Positions 52,190-61,936 are shown, numbered from the stretch's first letter. The stretch: DNA of 64,000 nucleotides from Flavobacterium beibuense (GCF_004151245.1 NZ_JUIW01000002.1:248001-312000), one strand, 5' to 3'. The notes: generated by a model not told the origin, from the sequence alone. Numbers and translations are program-made.

Positions 52190-53023
52190 TTAGTCTTTTA
52201 TAAGATAAATACCGTCTTCTTTTATTTCAATAAGCCTTTGTTTATATAATGAACCAATTGCCTTTTTAAAAGCTTTTTTACTCATCTTAAGAACCGATTT
52301 TATGTCTTCAGGATGGCTGTCGTCAGTAAGACGTAAAAAACCTCGACTATCACGAAGCTCTTCAAGTATCTTTTCGGCATTAGGCTCAATACCTTCAACT
52401 CCTGCTTTTTGTAAAGAAACATCTATCTTATTATCAGGTCTTATGGCTTTAATAAATCCATTCACACGATCACCTGTCCTAAGCTCTTCATATACTTCAT
52501 CTTTATAAAGAAGCCCTTTATGTTTACCATTGATAATTACATTAATACCCATATCGGTAATATGAGAAACAATAAGGTCAACTTCCTCTCCTACTTCAAC
52601 AGAAAGCTCTTCATTATCAAGAAAACGACTTAGTTTACTGGAACCTACAAGTCTGCCTGTTTTTTCATCAATATACATATGGATTAGGTAACGCTTGCTT
52701 TTTTCCATTGGTCTCGCCTGCTCCCTAAAAGGCACAAACAAGTCCTTCTCAAGACCCCAGTCAACAAAAGCACCGAATTTATTAATATAACTTACTCTTA
52801 AATAGGCAAAATCATTAAGGGTTATATAAGGTTTTAAAGTAGTGGCTACCAGCCTTTCCTCATGGTCAAGATATACAAATACAGCCAGTTCATCACCTAT
52901 TTCAAATTTGCGTGGCACATACTTATTAGGAAGCAGTACATCTTTACTACCATCTGTTAAATACAGTCCTACACTGGTATCTCTTTCTATCTTAAGCGTA
53001 TTATATTGTCCTATCTCTATCAT
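52190..53023 (-). CDS. S1-domain RNA-binding protein (CvfB-like)
   Basis: The 277-residue protein has three S1-like RNA-binding folds: an N-terminal one (about 1-65), a clear one with YINKFGAFVDWGLEKDLFVP (about 75-140), and a third with VSHITDMGINVIINGKHKGLL (about 145-210). A winged-helix-like C-terminal part (KKAFKKAIGSLYKQRLIEI) completes it. This is the CvfB/YitL layout, which binds RNA and modulates translation and virulence genes in Staphylococcus. It lies between menD and the LigB-family gene; the association with menD is conserved in Flavobacteriia to my recollection. Confidence 0.88.
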   Translation of the reverse strand: MIEIGQYNTLKIERDTSVGLYLTDGSKDVLLPNKYVPRKFEIGDELAVFVYLDHEERLVATTLKPYITLNDFAYLRVSYINKFGAFVDWGLEKDLFVPFREQARPMEKSKRYLIHMYIDEKTGRLVGSSKLSRFLDNEELSVEVGEEVDLIVSHITDMGINVIINGKHKGLLYKDEVYEELRTGDRVNGFIKAIRPDNKIDVSLQKAGVEGIEPNAEKILEELRDSRGFLRLTDDSHPEDIKSVLKMSKKAFKKAIGSLYKQRLIEIKEDGIYLIKD

Positions 53024-53073
53024 TTGAGCTATTATATGTTATAAATGTACGAAGTTTTGCGCTACAAAACTCT

Positions 53074-54729
53074 TTAAGTCAGTGCTTTAAAATATTCTTT
53101 AAGTATTTTGTCATTGAGCTTTACAGGAGTAAATATCTCCAGTATTTTTGGTTGTCCCGAATTACTGAAGAAACTTTCCAATTGACTTTCCAGTTCGGGT
53201 TCATTAGTAGCAGTATGGTATTCAAATCCAAACATTTTAGCTAAATGCTCTGCGGTCTGATTATGTTCAGTTTCAAAATAGGTATTAAATACCTGATTTT
53301 CCTGATGTCCCGGTAATATCCTAAAGATACCGCCACCTCCGTTATTAATAAGTATGATTTTAAAATCTTTTGGAATATAGCTGTTCCATAATGCATTACT
53401 GTCATAAAAGAAGCTAATATCTCCTGTAAGCATTATGCTTTCTTTACCACTTGCTAAAGCTGCGCCAATAGCTGTTGATGTACTGCCGTCTATACCGCTT
53501 GTACCTCTGTTACAAAATACTTCTACGGTAGACTTTATATCAAAAAGCTGCGCATAGCGTATTGCTGAACTGTTGCTTATCTGCAACTGACTGTTGTCCG
53601 GTAAAGCCGGTAATAATTTCTCAAATACTTTAAAGTCGCTAAACGGAATATCGATAAGATATTCATTATGTTTAAGTTTTCTGTAGGCTTTTACTTCCTG
53701 AGCTCTTTTGTTATAACTACTTTCAACATAATGAGTAGCAGGTAAAAAACGGTTTAGAAAAGCGTTTGGTTCTGCTATAAAATGCTTGGTTAAAGCATCA
53801 AAGGTATCATAAGCCCTTAAAGTATCTATATGCCAATGTTCGTGTGGTTTGTATGTCCTTAAAAACGCCTTAATACGCTTTGAAACTACCATCCCCCCAA
53901 AAGTCAATAGTATTTCCGGGCTAAATGCCTTAAAATCTTCGTCTGTAAAAGGAGTTATAATAACATCAATACTGTTAAGGAAGTTTTTATGATGTAAGTT
54001 TGAGGTTGTTTCAGTCATTACAACTACAGAAGGATCTTCTGCCAAACGTTCAATTATGGCAGCATCTATTGAGTTAGGATCATTAACACCTACCAGTACC
54101 AGTTTCTTTTTGGCTATATTCCATTTTTCAACATAAGGACTTAAATCCTCTGCAAAATGGTTTTCAAAAGCAATATCCTGAATGTTTGGAGTAACAGATA
54201 ATTCTTCAACCACATCATATAAAGGCTCTTCAAAAGGAGCATTTATATGCACAGGACCCTTCTCACTAATAGCTTTTTCTATAGCTACATTTATCTTATT
54301 GTCGTTCTCGTGAGAAGCCTCCTCCAACAGGTTCGCTGAATAGATAATATGATTGGCATAAACATTTTCCTGACGGATGGTTTGTCCGTCACCTATATCA
54401 ATTTTATCATGAGGCCTGTCGGCAGAGATAACTATTAATGGTATCTGACTGTAAAATGCTTCGGCCACGGCAGGATAATAATTCAGCAATGCCGATCCTG
54501 AAGTACAAACTACAGCAACAGGCTTTTTAAGCTGTTGTGCCATACCTGTGGCAAAAAATGCAGCACAGCGCTCATCGGCAATACTGTAGCATTTAAAAGC
54601 CGGATTATTAGCAAAACCTATGGTAAGAGGTGCATTACGTGATCCTGGGGATATTACAATATCAGTAACGCCTTTAACCCTGCATATTTCAATAATGCTT
54701 TGGGCTAAAGGTATTTTAGGGTACATCAT
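53074..54729 (-). CDS. menD: 2-succinyl-5-enolpyruvyl-6-hydroxy-3-cyclohexene-1-carboxylate synthase
   Basis: MenD is the thiamine-diphosphate enzyme that adds succinic semialdehyde (from 2-oxoglutarate) to isochorismate. The 551-residue protein has a family start (IPLAQSIIEICRVKGVTDIVISPGSRN). The cofactor Glu region includes DERCAAFFATGMAQ (about 52-65). SADRPHD near 103 and the ThDP-Mg motif GDISFFYDSNALWN near 440 (with NNGGGGIFRILPG) are also present. It is separated from menB by three genes including one on the opposite strand, so the men genes are in two transcription units. No menF or menE is in the window. Confidence 0.95.
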   Translation of the reverse strand: MMYPKIPLAQSIIEICRVKGVTDIVISPGSRNAPLTIGFANNPAFKCYSIADERCAAFFATGMAQQLKKPVAVVCTSGSALLNYYPAVAEAFYSQIPLIVISADRPHDKIDIGDGQTIRQENVYANHIIYSANLLEEASHENDNKINVAIEKAISEKGPVHINAPFEEPLYDVVEELSVTPNIQDIAFENHFAEDLSPYVEKWNIAKKKLVLVGVNDPNSIDAAIIERLAEDPSVVVMTETTSNLHHKNFLNSIDVIITPFTDEDFKAFSPEILLTFGGMVVSKRIKAFLRTYKPHEHWHIDTLRAYDTFDALTKHFIAEPNAFLNRFLPATHYVESSYNKRAQEVKAYRKLKHNEYLIDIPFSDFKVFEKLLPALPDNSQLQISNSSAIRYAQLFDIKSTVEVFCNRGTSGIDGSTSTAIGAALASGKESIMLTGDISFFYDSNALWNSYIPKDFKIILINNGGGGIFRILPGHQENQVFNTYFETEHNQTAEHLAKMFGFEYHTATNEPELESQLESFFSNSGQPKILEIFTPVKLNDKILKEYFKALT

Positions 54730-54771
54730 TTAAGTCGTTCTTTATTATGCGGAAATTAAGCCAAAGGCTTA

Positions 54772-55377
54772 TTATGATTTGATCCAGTTTACAATTTCAG
54801 GATCTTTAGGCGTAGTACGCGGACTAACAACCTTTACAAGTTCGCCATTCTCGTTGATAAGGTACTTTTGGAAATTCCACTCCACTTCGCTATCCTGAAG
54901 TCCGTTTTTACTTTTTTCTGTAAGGAAATGGTAAATTGGAGCCATATCATCTCCTTTTACAGATATTTTAGACATCATTGGGAACGTAACCCCGTAGTTT
55001 TTCTGGCAAAATGACGCGATTTCTTCGTTAGAACCAGGTTCCTGACTTGCAAAGTTATTTGCCGGGAAACCTACAATAACAAGTCCTTTATCCTGATATT
55101 CTTTGTAAAGCGCTTCAAGTTCTTCATACTGTGGCGTAAGTCCGCATTTAGAAGCTGTATTTACAATTATTACTTTTTTCCCTTTAAGGGTTGAGAAGTC
55201 AAAATCTTCACCGTAAAGGTCTTTTACTTTAAACTTATATATGTTTTCTTTAGACATGGATTCTGTATTTTCTATGGTTTGAGCAGTCTTGGTAGTTCCT
55301 GCTATTTCTTTCTGAGTGCTGTCTTTACAACTTATAAAAACGATTAGCCCTAAGGCCAGTACTACAATTTTTTTCAT
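54772..55377 (-). CDS. glutathione peroxidase-family lipoprotein
   Basis: The 201-residue protein has a lipoprotein signal with lipobox FISC (Cys at about 17), so it is anchored in the envelope. The peroxidase domain begins near 45 and has NTASKCGLTPQYEEL with the peroxidatic Cys (not selenocysteine). The second motif reads FPANNFASQEPG: the usual catalytic Gln is Asn here, and the usual Cys is Ala. WNFQKYLINENG is the third motif. It probably reduces hydroperoxides with thioredoxin-like donors. A short hairpin (54757-54771) directly abuts the stop codon. Confidence 0.9.
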   Translation of the reverse strand: MKKIVVLALGLIVFISCKDSTQKEIAGTTKTAQTIENTESMSKENIYKFKVKDLYGEDFDFSTLKGKKVIIVNTASKCGLTPQYEELEALYKEYQDKGLVIVGFPANNFASQEPGSNEEIASFCQKNYGVTFPMMSKISVKGDDMAPIYHFLTEKSKNGLQDSEVEWNFQKYLINENGELVKVVSPRTTPKDPEIVNWIKS

Positions 55378-55464
55378 GATTTTATTTTACTGTAAAATTA
55401 AATAAAAAATCGGTTAAGCTAAAGAATTCAGTATATTTAAACTTATAATACAACATTATAGCCA

Positions 55465-55782
55465 ATGTTTTTTTTTCATACCATATTCAGTTTCTTAAAA
55501 AACAGGGAGTATAGGGATCTTCTCTATACTACAGCAATAATTTTAATAATAGGAACAGTATCTTACCATTACATAGAGGGTTGGGGTATTATAGATTCAC
55601 TATATTTTTCTGTAGTTACATTAACGACAATAGGTTTTGGTGATTTTTCCCCTCAAACAGATCTTGGAAAAATTTTCACCATTATTTACATCATTTTGGG
55701 TATAGGTATTATACTTCAGTTTATAAACACAGTACAAAACCATTACAGTGAAAGCCGAAACAAACGACATAAAAAGCATTAA
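55465..55782 (+). CDS. two-helix potassium channel protein
   Basis: The 105-residue protein has two membrane helices (about 19-40 and 68-88) around a pore loop with the selectivity filter TLTTIGFGDFS (TIGFGD, near 55). This is the minimal KcsA-like architecture. The C-terminus is short and basic and lacks a regulatory RCK or cyclic-nucleotide domain, so gating must be intrinsic or by a partner. The start codon is the only ATG before the first helix. A strong bidirectional terminator follows. Confidence 0.88.
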   Translation: MFFFHTIFSFLKNREYRDLLYTTAIILIIGTVSYHYIEGWGIIDSLYFSVVTLTTIGFGDFSPQTDLGKIFTIIYIILGIGIILQFINTVQNHYSESRNKRHKKH

Positions 55783-55810
55783 AAAAGCCCCTTATTTAAG
55801 GGGCTTTTAA
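55782..55810. terminator. bidirectional terminator
   Basis: AAAAAGCCCCTT / AAGGGGCTTTT is a long stem with a 4-base loop between the convergent K+ channel gene and ccsBA gene. Flanking A and T runs let it work from either side. Confidence 0.9.
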
Positions 55811-55812
55811 TT

Positions 55813-58800
55813 TTATTTGTTTTTTCTTAAATGTTTCCAGTACTGAACAAAAGAGAATCCTCCAAGAATGAAAACTCCCAGAGCCATCCAGAAGAAATAC
55901 ATTGGGGTCCTCACCTCTCCGCTCGCATAAGAGTGTAATCCCGTAAGATAGAAATTCACACCAAAATAAGTCATTAATATAGAGGCATAAGCCAATACAC
56001 TAAAGAAGTTGAATATCCATAGTCCTCTTAATTTTGGTACAAAACGCATGTGTATAACAAACGCATAAACCATGATACTTACCAAAGCCCAGGTTTCTTT
56101 CGGGTCCCAGCCCCAGTAACGTCCCCAACTCTCATTTGCCCATTGTCCTCCAAGGAAGTTGCCAATAGTTAACATTACCAAACCAACGGTTAAAGCCATT
56201 TCATTGATATATGTTATTTCCTTGATGTTAAGGCTCATTATCTTCTTGTTCTTACTATTAGTAGACAGCATTAATAACATAGACACAAGACCCAGAACCA
56301 TACCTAATGTAAACGGACCGTAGCTACCTACAATTACTGCTACGTGAATCATTAACCAGTAAGAGTTTAGTACAGGAACAAGGTTACCTATTTCAGGGTC
56401 TGTCCAGCTTTGGTGTGCTACCCAAAGTACTATTGCAGCTACAAATGCTGTTGCAGGTACCGTAAGTTCTGATTTACGCCCAAATGCCAAACCAAAAAAC
56501 ATTGTTGACCATGCTACAAATATAACCGACTCATAAGCATTACTCCACGGCGCATGCCCGGATACATACCAACGTGCAATAAGTCCGGCGGTATGTAATA
56601 CAAATAAAACTATTGTTATAACATGGAAAGTCTTAACGGTTGTATTTATCCATTTTCTGGAATTAAATATTTTAATTATTACAAACACAAACATTAAAAT
56701 CCCTACACATGCATACATTTTGTAAAGATTTTTAAAAATATCATATTTATTATATGCTATTTCAGCACTCACCTTATCGTCACTAGGCATTACTTTACCT
56801 CCAAATTTATGCTGATAATTTGTAAGTCCTTCTACCACACTGTTGGCCAGAGTATAATCTTTATCCTGAGAGGCCTTTTCTATTGCCTGTACATAGAAAG
56901 GTAATATATTTTTGGCCTTTTGTAAATCTTCATTTTTAATTTCTCCGGCTTCATTATAAGACACCCATTTATTATTAGGATCGTTAGGCACAGGAAATAC
57001 TTTCAGGACACTTCCGCTAAGGGCAGAATATAAAAGGTTTATTCTTTTATCAATATCCATATAGTCCTTATCAAACTGATTAGGTACTGTTTCCCTGTAA
57101 GCTCTTTCTAAGGTTTTGGAAAGCTTGTAATTACCCTGTTGATCGAAGAAATCTGCCAAAGCAGCATACTCAGCATCTTTTTCTAATCCGGCTACAATTC
57201 TAAGACTGTCATTATTTCTCTTCAGATAAATAATAGGTACATTATACCAAACTTCCGGCAGGTGAGTTATAGATAAAAATACCTGATCGGCATTCAGATC
57301 CTTGTAAGTATCTTTTTTACTCACTTTCCTTAAAAGTTCTGAAGCAAAAGTGTTTACAGGCTTCATCCTACCTCCGGCATCCTGTATAATTACACGACCA
57401 AATTTAGCAGCATGTTCCTTACTTACTTTATAAGTACTTATTATAGAATCAAGTTGTTTTTCATTGGGAACCTCATGAACATGTTGAGAATATCCTGTAA
57501 AGCCCAGTAAAAGTAATATCATTAAACTGATTGCCTTAGCTTGTTCTGCTTTTTTAGCTCTTACCTTATCAAGCTTTCTTTTAAGATCGCCAAAGCGTGT
57601 ATCCTTAGTAAATAATATTCCCATCAAACCTAAATACAGTAAAAAATAACCTATATAACTGATCCATGTTCCCCAAAAATCGTGGTTAACCGATAGTTTA
57701 GTCCCTTTTTCATCCGGATCAAATCCGGCTTGGAAAAAGCGATAACCTCTGTAGTCCAGTACATGGTTCATGTAAATACGGGTGTCAAAAGTGTTTTCTT
57801 CTTCTTTATCTAACACAGTCACTTTACTTTCAAATGAAGCATAGCTCGATTCTGTGCCTGGGTACTTTTCTGCTATGAAATCATTAAGCTTTATATCAAA
57901 TGGAAGTTCGTAAGTTTTACTGCCATAAATAAGGGTATATTCAAGACTGCCTATTTTTATTGATTGTGGTACTCCCATTTTTTGTTTACCTCCTAAAAGA
58001 GTTACATCCTTCTCTACCCCTTCGTTTTTAATAGTAACCGTAAGGGCAGCATCTTCTTTGGTTTTATAGTCTTCGTTAGATATGTAAATCATTTTTCCTT
58101 TTATAGGAGCATCAGGAAATACAAATTGAGATCCTGCAACATTATATAGGGATCTGAACATTAACGGCTGTATTGAATCAGCATAAACAACGCCCTCCAT
58201 TCTGTCTGCCATTCGCATAAAATTACCTCCAAAAGCAGAGTTAATTGTATAAATATCCTGAACAGAATTAATGTTTACCGCACCTTCTGTTGGCTTGTTA
58301 AAAGCAAAAAGGATATTATGAATACTTTGAACCTCACCTTCTTTAAGGTAGTGCTCATGACGGCCACCGTCTCCGGCTTCTACCATTTTAATATAGTTTA
58401 CACCGTCTTTATCTTCAACTATGGTATCTTTAGCCCCAAGTAAAAAATCTTTGTATTCTATTGAAAAAGGAGTTTCGTCAAATTTTTCGTTTATAGTGAA
58501 ATGATTACTTCCCAACATTCCTATAAACCAAGGCTTATCGCCTTCGGGAGTCATAAGGAGTTCTTTAGAAAAAGTCCTTCTTCTCATCTCTCCCTTATAC
58601 TCACCATCAACAAGAACAGTAAGATATGTTTTATCAGAATAGAAATGATTCTCAGTCTCCCCTTCCCTTATCGGCATCATTCCTTCATAACTGATATAAC
58701 GTGTAACAAAAGCCCCCAGAATAATTAATATAAAAGAAAGGTGAAGCAGTAATGTAGCCCATTTTTCTTTTTTATGAAGCTGGTAGCGTTTTATATTACC

Positions 58801-58986
58801 TATAAAGTTAATTATGAAAATAATCATAATGACTTCAAACCATCTTGCGTTGTAGATATACAATCTTGCAGTTTCTGTATTGTATGCGTCTTCTATAAAA
58901 GTGCCTATTCCCATAGCAGCTGCAAAAACTATAAAAAGAACGGCCATTAAGCGTGTAGAAGAAAGGAAGGAGAATACTTTATCCAT
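55813..58986 (-). CDS. ccsBA: cytochrome c biogenesis protein, ResB-CcsA fusion
   Basis: CcsBA exports haem and attaches it to apocytochrome c (system II). The 1,057-residue protein has an N-terminal ResB part with membrane helices near 10-30, 45-60 and 75-95 and a periplasmic domain up to about 430. A further helix lies near 440 and a second periplasmic region runs to about 770. The CcsA part then carries the tryptophan-rich haem-binding WGRYWGWDPKETWALVS motif near 970 and conserved membrane histidines. The ATG at 58986 is preferred. The TTG at 59022 overlaps the -7 box (TACTTTTG, 59020-59027) on the minus strand. It is separate from other cytochrome genes. Confidence 0.95.
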   Translation of the reverse strand: MDKVFSFLSSTRLMAVLFIVFAAAMGIGTFIEDAYNTETARLYIYNARWFEVIMIIFIINFIGNIKRYQLHKKEKWATLLLHLSFILIILGAFVTRYISYEGMMPIREGETENHFYSDKTYLTVLVDGEYKGEMRRRTFSKELLMTPEGDKPWFIGMLGSNHFTINEKFDETPFSIEYKDFLLGAKDTIVEDKDGVNYIKMVEAGDGGRHEHYLKEGEVQSIHNILFAFNKPTEGAVNINSVQDIYTINSAFGGNFMRMADRMEGVVYADSIQPLMFRSLYNVAGSQFVFPDAPIKGKMIYISNEDYKTKEDAALTVTIKNEGVEKDVTLLGGKQKMGVPQSIKIGSLEYTLIYGSKTYELPFDIKLNDFIAEKYPGTESSYASFESKVTVLDKEEENTFDTRIYMNHVLDYRGYRFFQAGFDPDEKGTKLSVNHDFWGTWISYIGYFLLYLGLMGILFTKDTRFGDLKRKLDKVRAKKAEQAKAISLMILLLLGFTGYSQHVHEVPNEKQLDSIISTYKVSKEHAAKFGRVIIQDAGGRMKPVNTFASELLRKVSKKDTYKDLNADQVFLSITHLPEVWYNVPIIYLKRNNDSLRIVAGLEKDAEYAALADFFDQQGNYKLSKTLERAYRETVPNQFDKDYMDIDKRINLLYSALSGSVLKVFPVPNDPNNKWVSYNEAGEIKNEDLQKAKNILPFYVQAIEKASQDKDYTLANSVVEGLTNYQHKFGGKVMPSDDKVSAEIAYNKYDIFKNLYKMYACVGILMFVFVIIKIFNSRKWINTTVKTFHVITIVLFVLHTAGLIARWYVSGHAPWSNAYESVIFVAWSTMFFGLAFGRKSELTVPATAFVAAIVLWVAHQSWTDPEIGNLVPVLNSYWLMIHVAVIVGSYGPFTLGMVLGLVSMLLMLSTNSKNKKIMSLNIKEITYINEMALTVGLVMLTIGNFLGGQWANESWGRYWGWDPKETWALVSIMVYAFVIHMRFVPKLRGLWIFNFFSVLAYASILMTYFGVNFYLTGLHSYASGEVRTPMYFFWMALGVFILGGFSFVQYWKHLRKNK

Positions 58987-59114
58987 GTTAGAGTGGAAAA
59001 TATTGTTTTTAAATTGTTGCAAAAGTACTTAAAACTTCATTTTTAAAGTTTATTTTAACTATTAAAAATTTAAGGAAATTTCTGCCTCATATACTTTTTA
59101 TAAAGTCTGTTACT

Positions 59115-59122
59115 TATTTTTG
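59115..59122 (+). promoter_or_regulatory. -7 promoter element upstream of the M1 peptidase gene
   Basis: TATTTTTG matches the -7 consensus and lies 56 bp before the ATG. No convincing TTG is found upstream at 17-23 bp. Confidence 0.4.
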
Positions 59123-59178
59123 CTTTAAAGCTTTTGTTTTTGATAAGCTTATATCAACTGAAAAACTAAACATTATTA

Positions 59179-61110
59179 ATGAAAAGAATCTATTGTACCT
59201 TACTGGTGTGCCTTATGGGGTTTACATCATTTGCTCAGGAGGCTGAGCCAAATAATCAGGATAAGTTTGACGATTTTATGTACAGGCGCGGCAATGTTTA
59301 CAGGGCTGCATCAGGAGTGCCGGGGCCGGAGTACTGGCAAAACGGGGCTGACTATGTTATTGAAGCCGAACTTGATGATGTGAACAACATTTTAAAGGGT
59401 AAGCTTACCATGACATACCATAACAACAGTCCACAGGATTTGGATTTTGTTTGGATGTATGTGGAACAAAACCGTTTTACCCAAGATTCAAGAGGTACAT
59501 TAACAACCCCTGTAGCAGGGAACAGGTACTCAGGAGATACTGATGGCGGACTTAAAATAAGTAAACTTGCAGCGAACAGTGGCGGAAAAGAATCTAACCG
59601 TTACCTGATAACCGATACCAGAATGCAGGTTTTCTTTGATAAACCTATAGCTGCTAAAGGCGGTAAAGGAATCGTTAGTATGGATTTTGAATTTAAAATC
59701 CCTCAGGAAGGTATGGACAGAATGGGCCAATACAAAACCAAAGAAGGTGTAACCTACTCTATGGCACAATGGTACCCAAGAGCTGCCGTGTATGATGATG
59801 TTGTTGGCTGGAATACCGAACCTTATTTAGGTGCCGGTGAGTTTTATGTTGAGTATGGTAATTTCGATTATAAAATAACCGTACCTTATAATTATATAGT
59901 TGTAGGTTCAGGAGAACTTATTAATGCTAAAGACGTACTAACTAAAGAAGAGTTAAATCGCCTTGAAAAAGCCGCTTCAAGCGATAAGACTGTTTATGTT
60001 ATTTCTCCTAAAGAAGCAGGAAACACTTCTGTAACCAGACCGGTACAAAATGGTAAGCTTACATGGCATTTTAAAATGGAAAATACACGTGATGTGGCTT
60101 TTGCAGCAGCGAAGAACTTTATATGGGATGCCGCAAAAATAAACCTGCCAAGTGGTAAGAAAGCAATGGCGCAGTCGGTTTATACAAAAGAAAGCGACGG
60201 AGATAAAGCATGGGGGCGCTCTACCGAATATACTAAAGCATCTATAGAGCATTATTCTAAAATGTGGTATGAGTACCCTTATCCAAACGCAGTAAACGTT
60301 GCTTCAAATGCAGGAGGTATGGAGTATCCGGGAGTTTCTTTCTGCCATGCCAGAAGCCGTGAAGCCGATTTATGGGATGTTACCGATCATGAATTCGGAC
60401 ACAACTGGTTCCCTATGATTGTAGGCTCAAACGAACGCCGTTATGCATGGATGGATGAAGGTTTTAATACTTTTATCAATTACTATAGTACGGTTAACTT
60501 TAACAATGGTGAGTATACATCTGATGTTGCAAAAAGCCGTAATCGCGTGATGTGGTTTAGATGGAGCGGCAGGGAAAGTGTTTCTACCTATCCTGATGTT
60601 GCAAAAAGTATGAACCTTGCCTATACTGCTTATTACAAGCCGGCAACAGGCCTTATTATGTTAAGGGAATATATTTTGGGACATGAGCGTTTTGACAATG
60701 CCTTTAAAACCTACATAAACAAATGGGCATTCAAACACCCTCAACCTTCAGATTTTTATAATTGTATGGAAAATGTTGCCGGAGAAAACCTTAACTGGTT
60801 CTGGAAAGGTTGGTTTGTGGGTAATGGTAATGTAAACCTGGCAGTAACCAATGTGTCTCAATACGACAACGATTCAACCATAATTACATTTACTAACAAA
60901 GGTGATATCCCTATGCCGGTGGTATTTAAAGTAATTTATGATGACAATTCAAGCGAAATAAGAACACTGCCTGTGGAAGTTTGGCAAAGAGGTAACGAAT
61001 GGAAATATCTTTTAAAATCGTCTAAAAAAGTTAAGATTATAGACATAGACCCTGGAAGGTTTTTACCGGATATTGACGGAACAGACAATTCCTGGATAAA
61101 AGAGGAATAA
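59179..61110 (+). CDS. secreted M1-family metallopeptidase
   Basis: The 643-residue protein has a signal peptide (MKRIYCTLLVCLMGFTSFAQ). The zinc-binding site HEFGH spans 404-408 with catalytic Glu405, and the third ligand Glu427 follows in the WMDEGF segment, as required (18 residues after the second His). An upstream SNAGGMEYPGVSF segment stands where GAMEN occurs in aminopeptidases. N-terminal beta domains (about 40-245) and a C-terminal beta sandwich are present. It is a periplasmic or secreted peptidase; it may be an aminopeptidase. It has its own -7 box and terminator. Confidence 0.92.
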   Translation: MKRIYCTLLVCLMGFTSFAQEAEPNNQDKFDDFMYRRGNVYRAASGVPGPEYWQNGADYVIEAELDDVNNILKGKLTMTYHNNSPQDLDFVWMYVEQNRFTQDSRGTLTTPVAGNRYSGDTDGGLKISKLAANSGGKESNRYLITDTRMQVFFDKPIAAKGGKGIVSMDFEFKIPQEGMDRMGQYKTKEGVTYSMAQWYPRAAVYDDVVGWNTEPYLGAGEFYVEYGNFDYKITVPYNYIVVGSGELINAKDVLTKEELNRLEKAASSDKTVYVISPKEAGNTSVTRPVQNGKLTWHFKMENTRDVAFAAAKNFIWDAAKINLPSGKKAMAQSVYTKESDGDKAWGRSTEYTKASIEHYSKMWYEYPYPNAVNVASNAGGMEYPGVSFCHARSREADLWDVTDHEFGHNWFPMIVGSNERRYAWMDEGFNTFINYYSTVNFNNGEYTSDVAKSRNRVMWFRWSGRESVSTYPDVAKSMNLAYTAYYKPATGLIMLREYILGHERFDNAFKTYINKWAFKHPQPSDFYNCMENVAGENLNWFWKGWFVGNGNVNLAVTNVSQYDNDSTIITFTNKGDIPMPVVFKVIYDDNSSEIRTLPVEVWQRGNEWKYLLKSSKKVKIIDIDPGRFLPDIDGTDNSWIKEE

Positions 61111-61125
61111 AAATATCAACACATT

Positions 61126-61163
61126 AAAGCTGGCATTTTTTTATAATGCCAGCTTTATTTTTA
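61126..61163 (+). terminator. Rho-independent terminator of the M1 peptidase gene
   Basis: AAAGCTGGCATT / AATGCCAGCTTT form a perfect 12-bp stem with a 7-base loop, followed by ATTTTTA. It separates the peptidase from the following operon. Confidence 0.88.
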
Positions 61164-61177
61164 ATAATTTAGCGACC

Positions 61178-61936
61178 ATGTTAAAAGTAGTCGTTATAGG
61201 GTCGGGTAATGTAGCGCAGCATCTGATAGCTGTTTTTAAAGAGGCTAAGGATGTTGAGCTTGTACAGGTTTTCGCCCGAAATCCAGAGAACCTGGCTCAT
61301 TTGCTAGAACCTCAAAAAATAACCAATTCTACCGACTCAATTAAGGAGGCCGATATTTATATTATTTCCGTAACAGATGATGCTATAGCACAGGTATCTT
61401 CTTCCCTACCCTTTTCAGGAAAGTTAGCGGTGCATACTTCGGGAAGCGTGGCTATGGAACAACTTGATTCAAAAAACAGGCGAGGCGTGTTCTATCCATT
61501 ACAGACTTTTTCTAAAAACAAAGAGGTAAATTTTAGTATCATCCCGCTTTGTTTAGAAAGTGAAAGAAATGAAGATTATTCTATTTTAGAACAGTTAGCC
61601 AATCAGATAACAAAGAGTGTATATAATATCAGTTCGCAACAACGTAAAGCTTTACATGTGGCCGCTGTTTTTGTAAGCAATTTTGCTAACCATATGTATG
61701 CTATAGGAAGTGATATTTGTAGTCAGAATGATATTCCGTTTGATATTTTGAAGCCTTTGATTCTTGAAACGGCCGATAAAGTTTTATATCTGGATCCGGT
61801 AAAGGCCCAAACAGGTCCTGCTGTCAGGAATGACAAACAGACTATAGAAAAACACCTTGATTTTATTACAGACGAAAAACAAAAAGAAATATACAAGTTA
61901 ATTACGCAATCCATTCAAAATGTCAAAAAGCTATAA
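61178..61936 (+). CDS. Rossmann-fold DUF2520 protein (pyrroline-5-carboxylate reductase-like)
   Basis: The 252-residue protein has an N-terminal nucleotide-binding motif GSGNVAQHL (about 7-15) and an F420/NADP-type Rossmann domain (to about 120). DUF2520 follows: VHTSGSVAMEQL, the GVFYPLQTFSKNKEV segment, and NFANHMYAIG. The family is often encoded next to panB or in envelope-related clusters; its substrate is unknown. The KdsC-like gene starts inside its last codons (17-bp overlap), which argues for coupled translation. It is the first gene of a four-gene cluster running to the end of the window. Confidence 0.88.
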   Translation: MLKVVVIGSGNVAQHLIAVFKEAKDVELVQVFARNPENLAHLLEPQKITNSTDSIKEADIYIISVTDDAIAQVSSSLPFSGKLAVHTSGSVAMEQLDSKNRRGVFYPLQTFSKNKEVNFSIIPLCLESERNEDYSILEQLANQITKSVYNISSQQRKALHVAAVFVSNFANHMYAIGSDICSQNDIPFDILKPLILETADKVLYLDPVKAQTGPAVRNDKQTIEKHLDFITDEKQKEIYKLITQSIQNVKKL

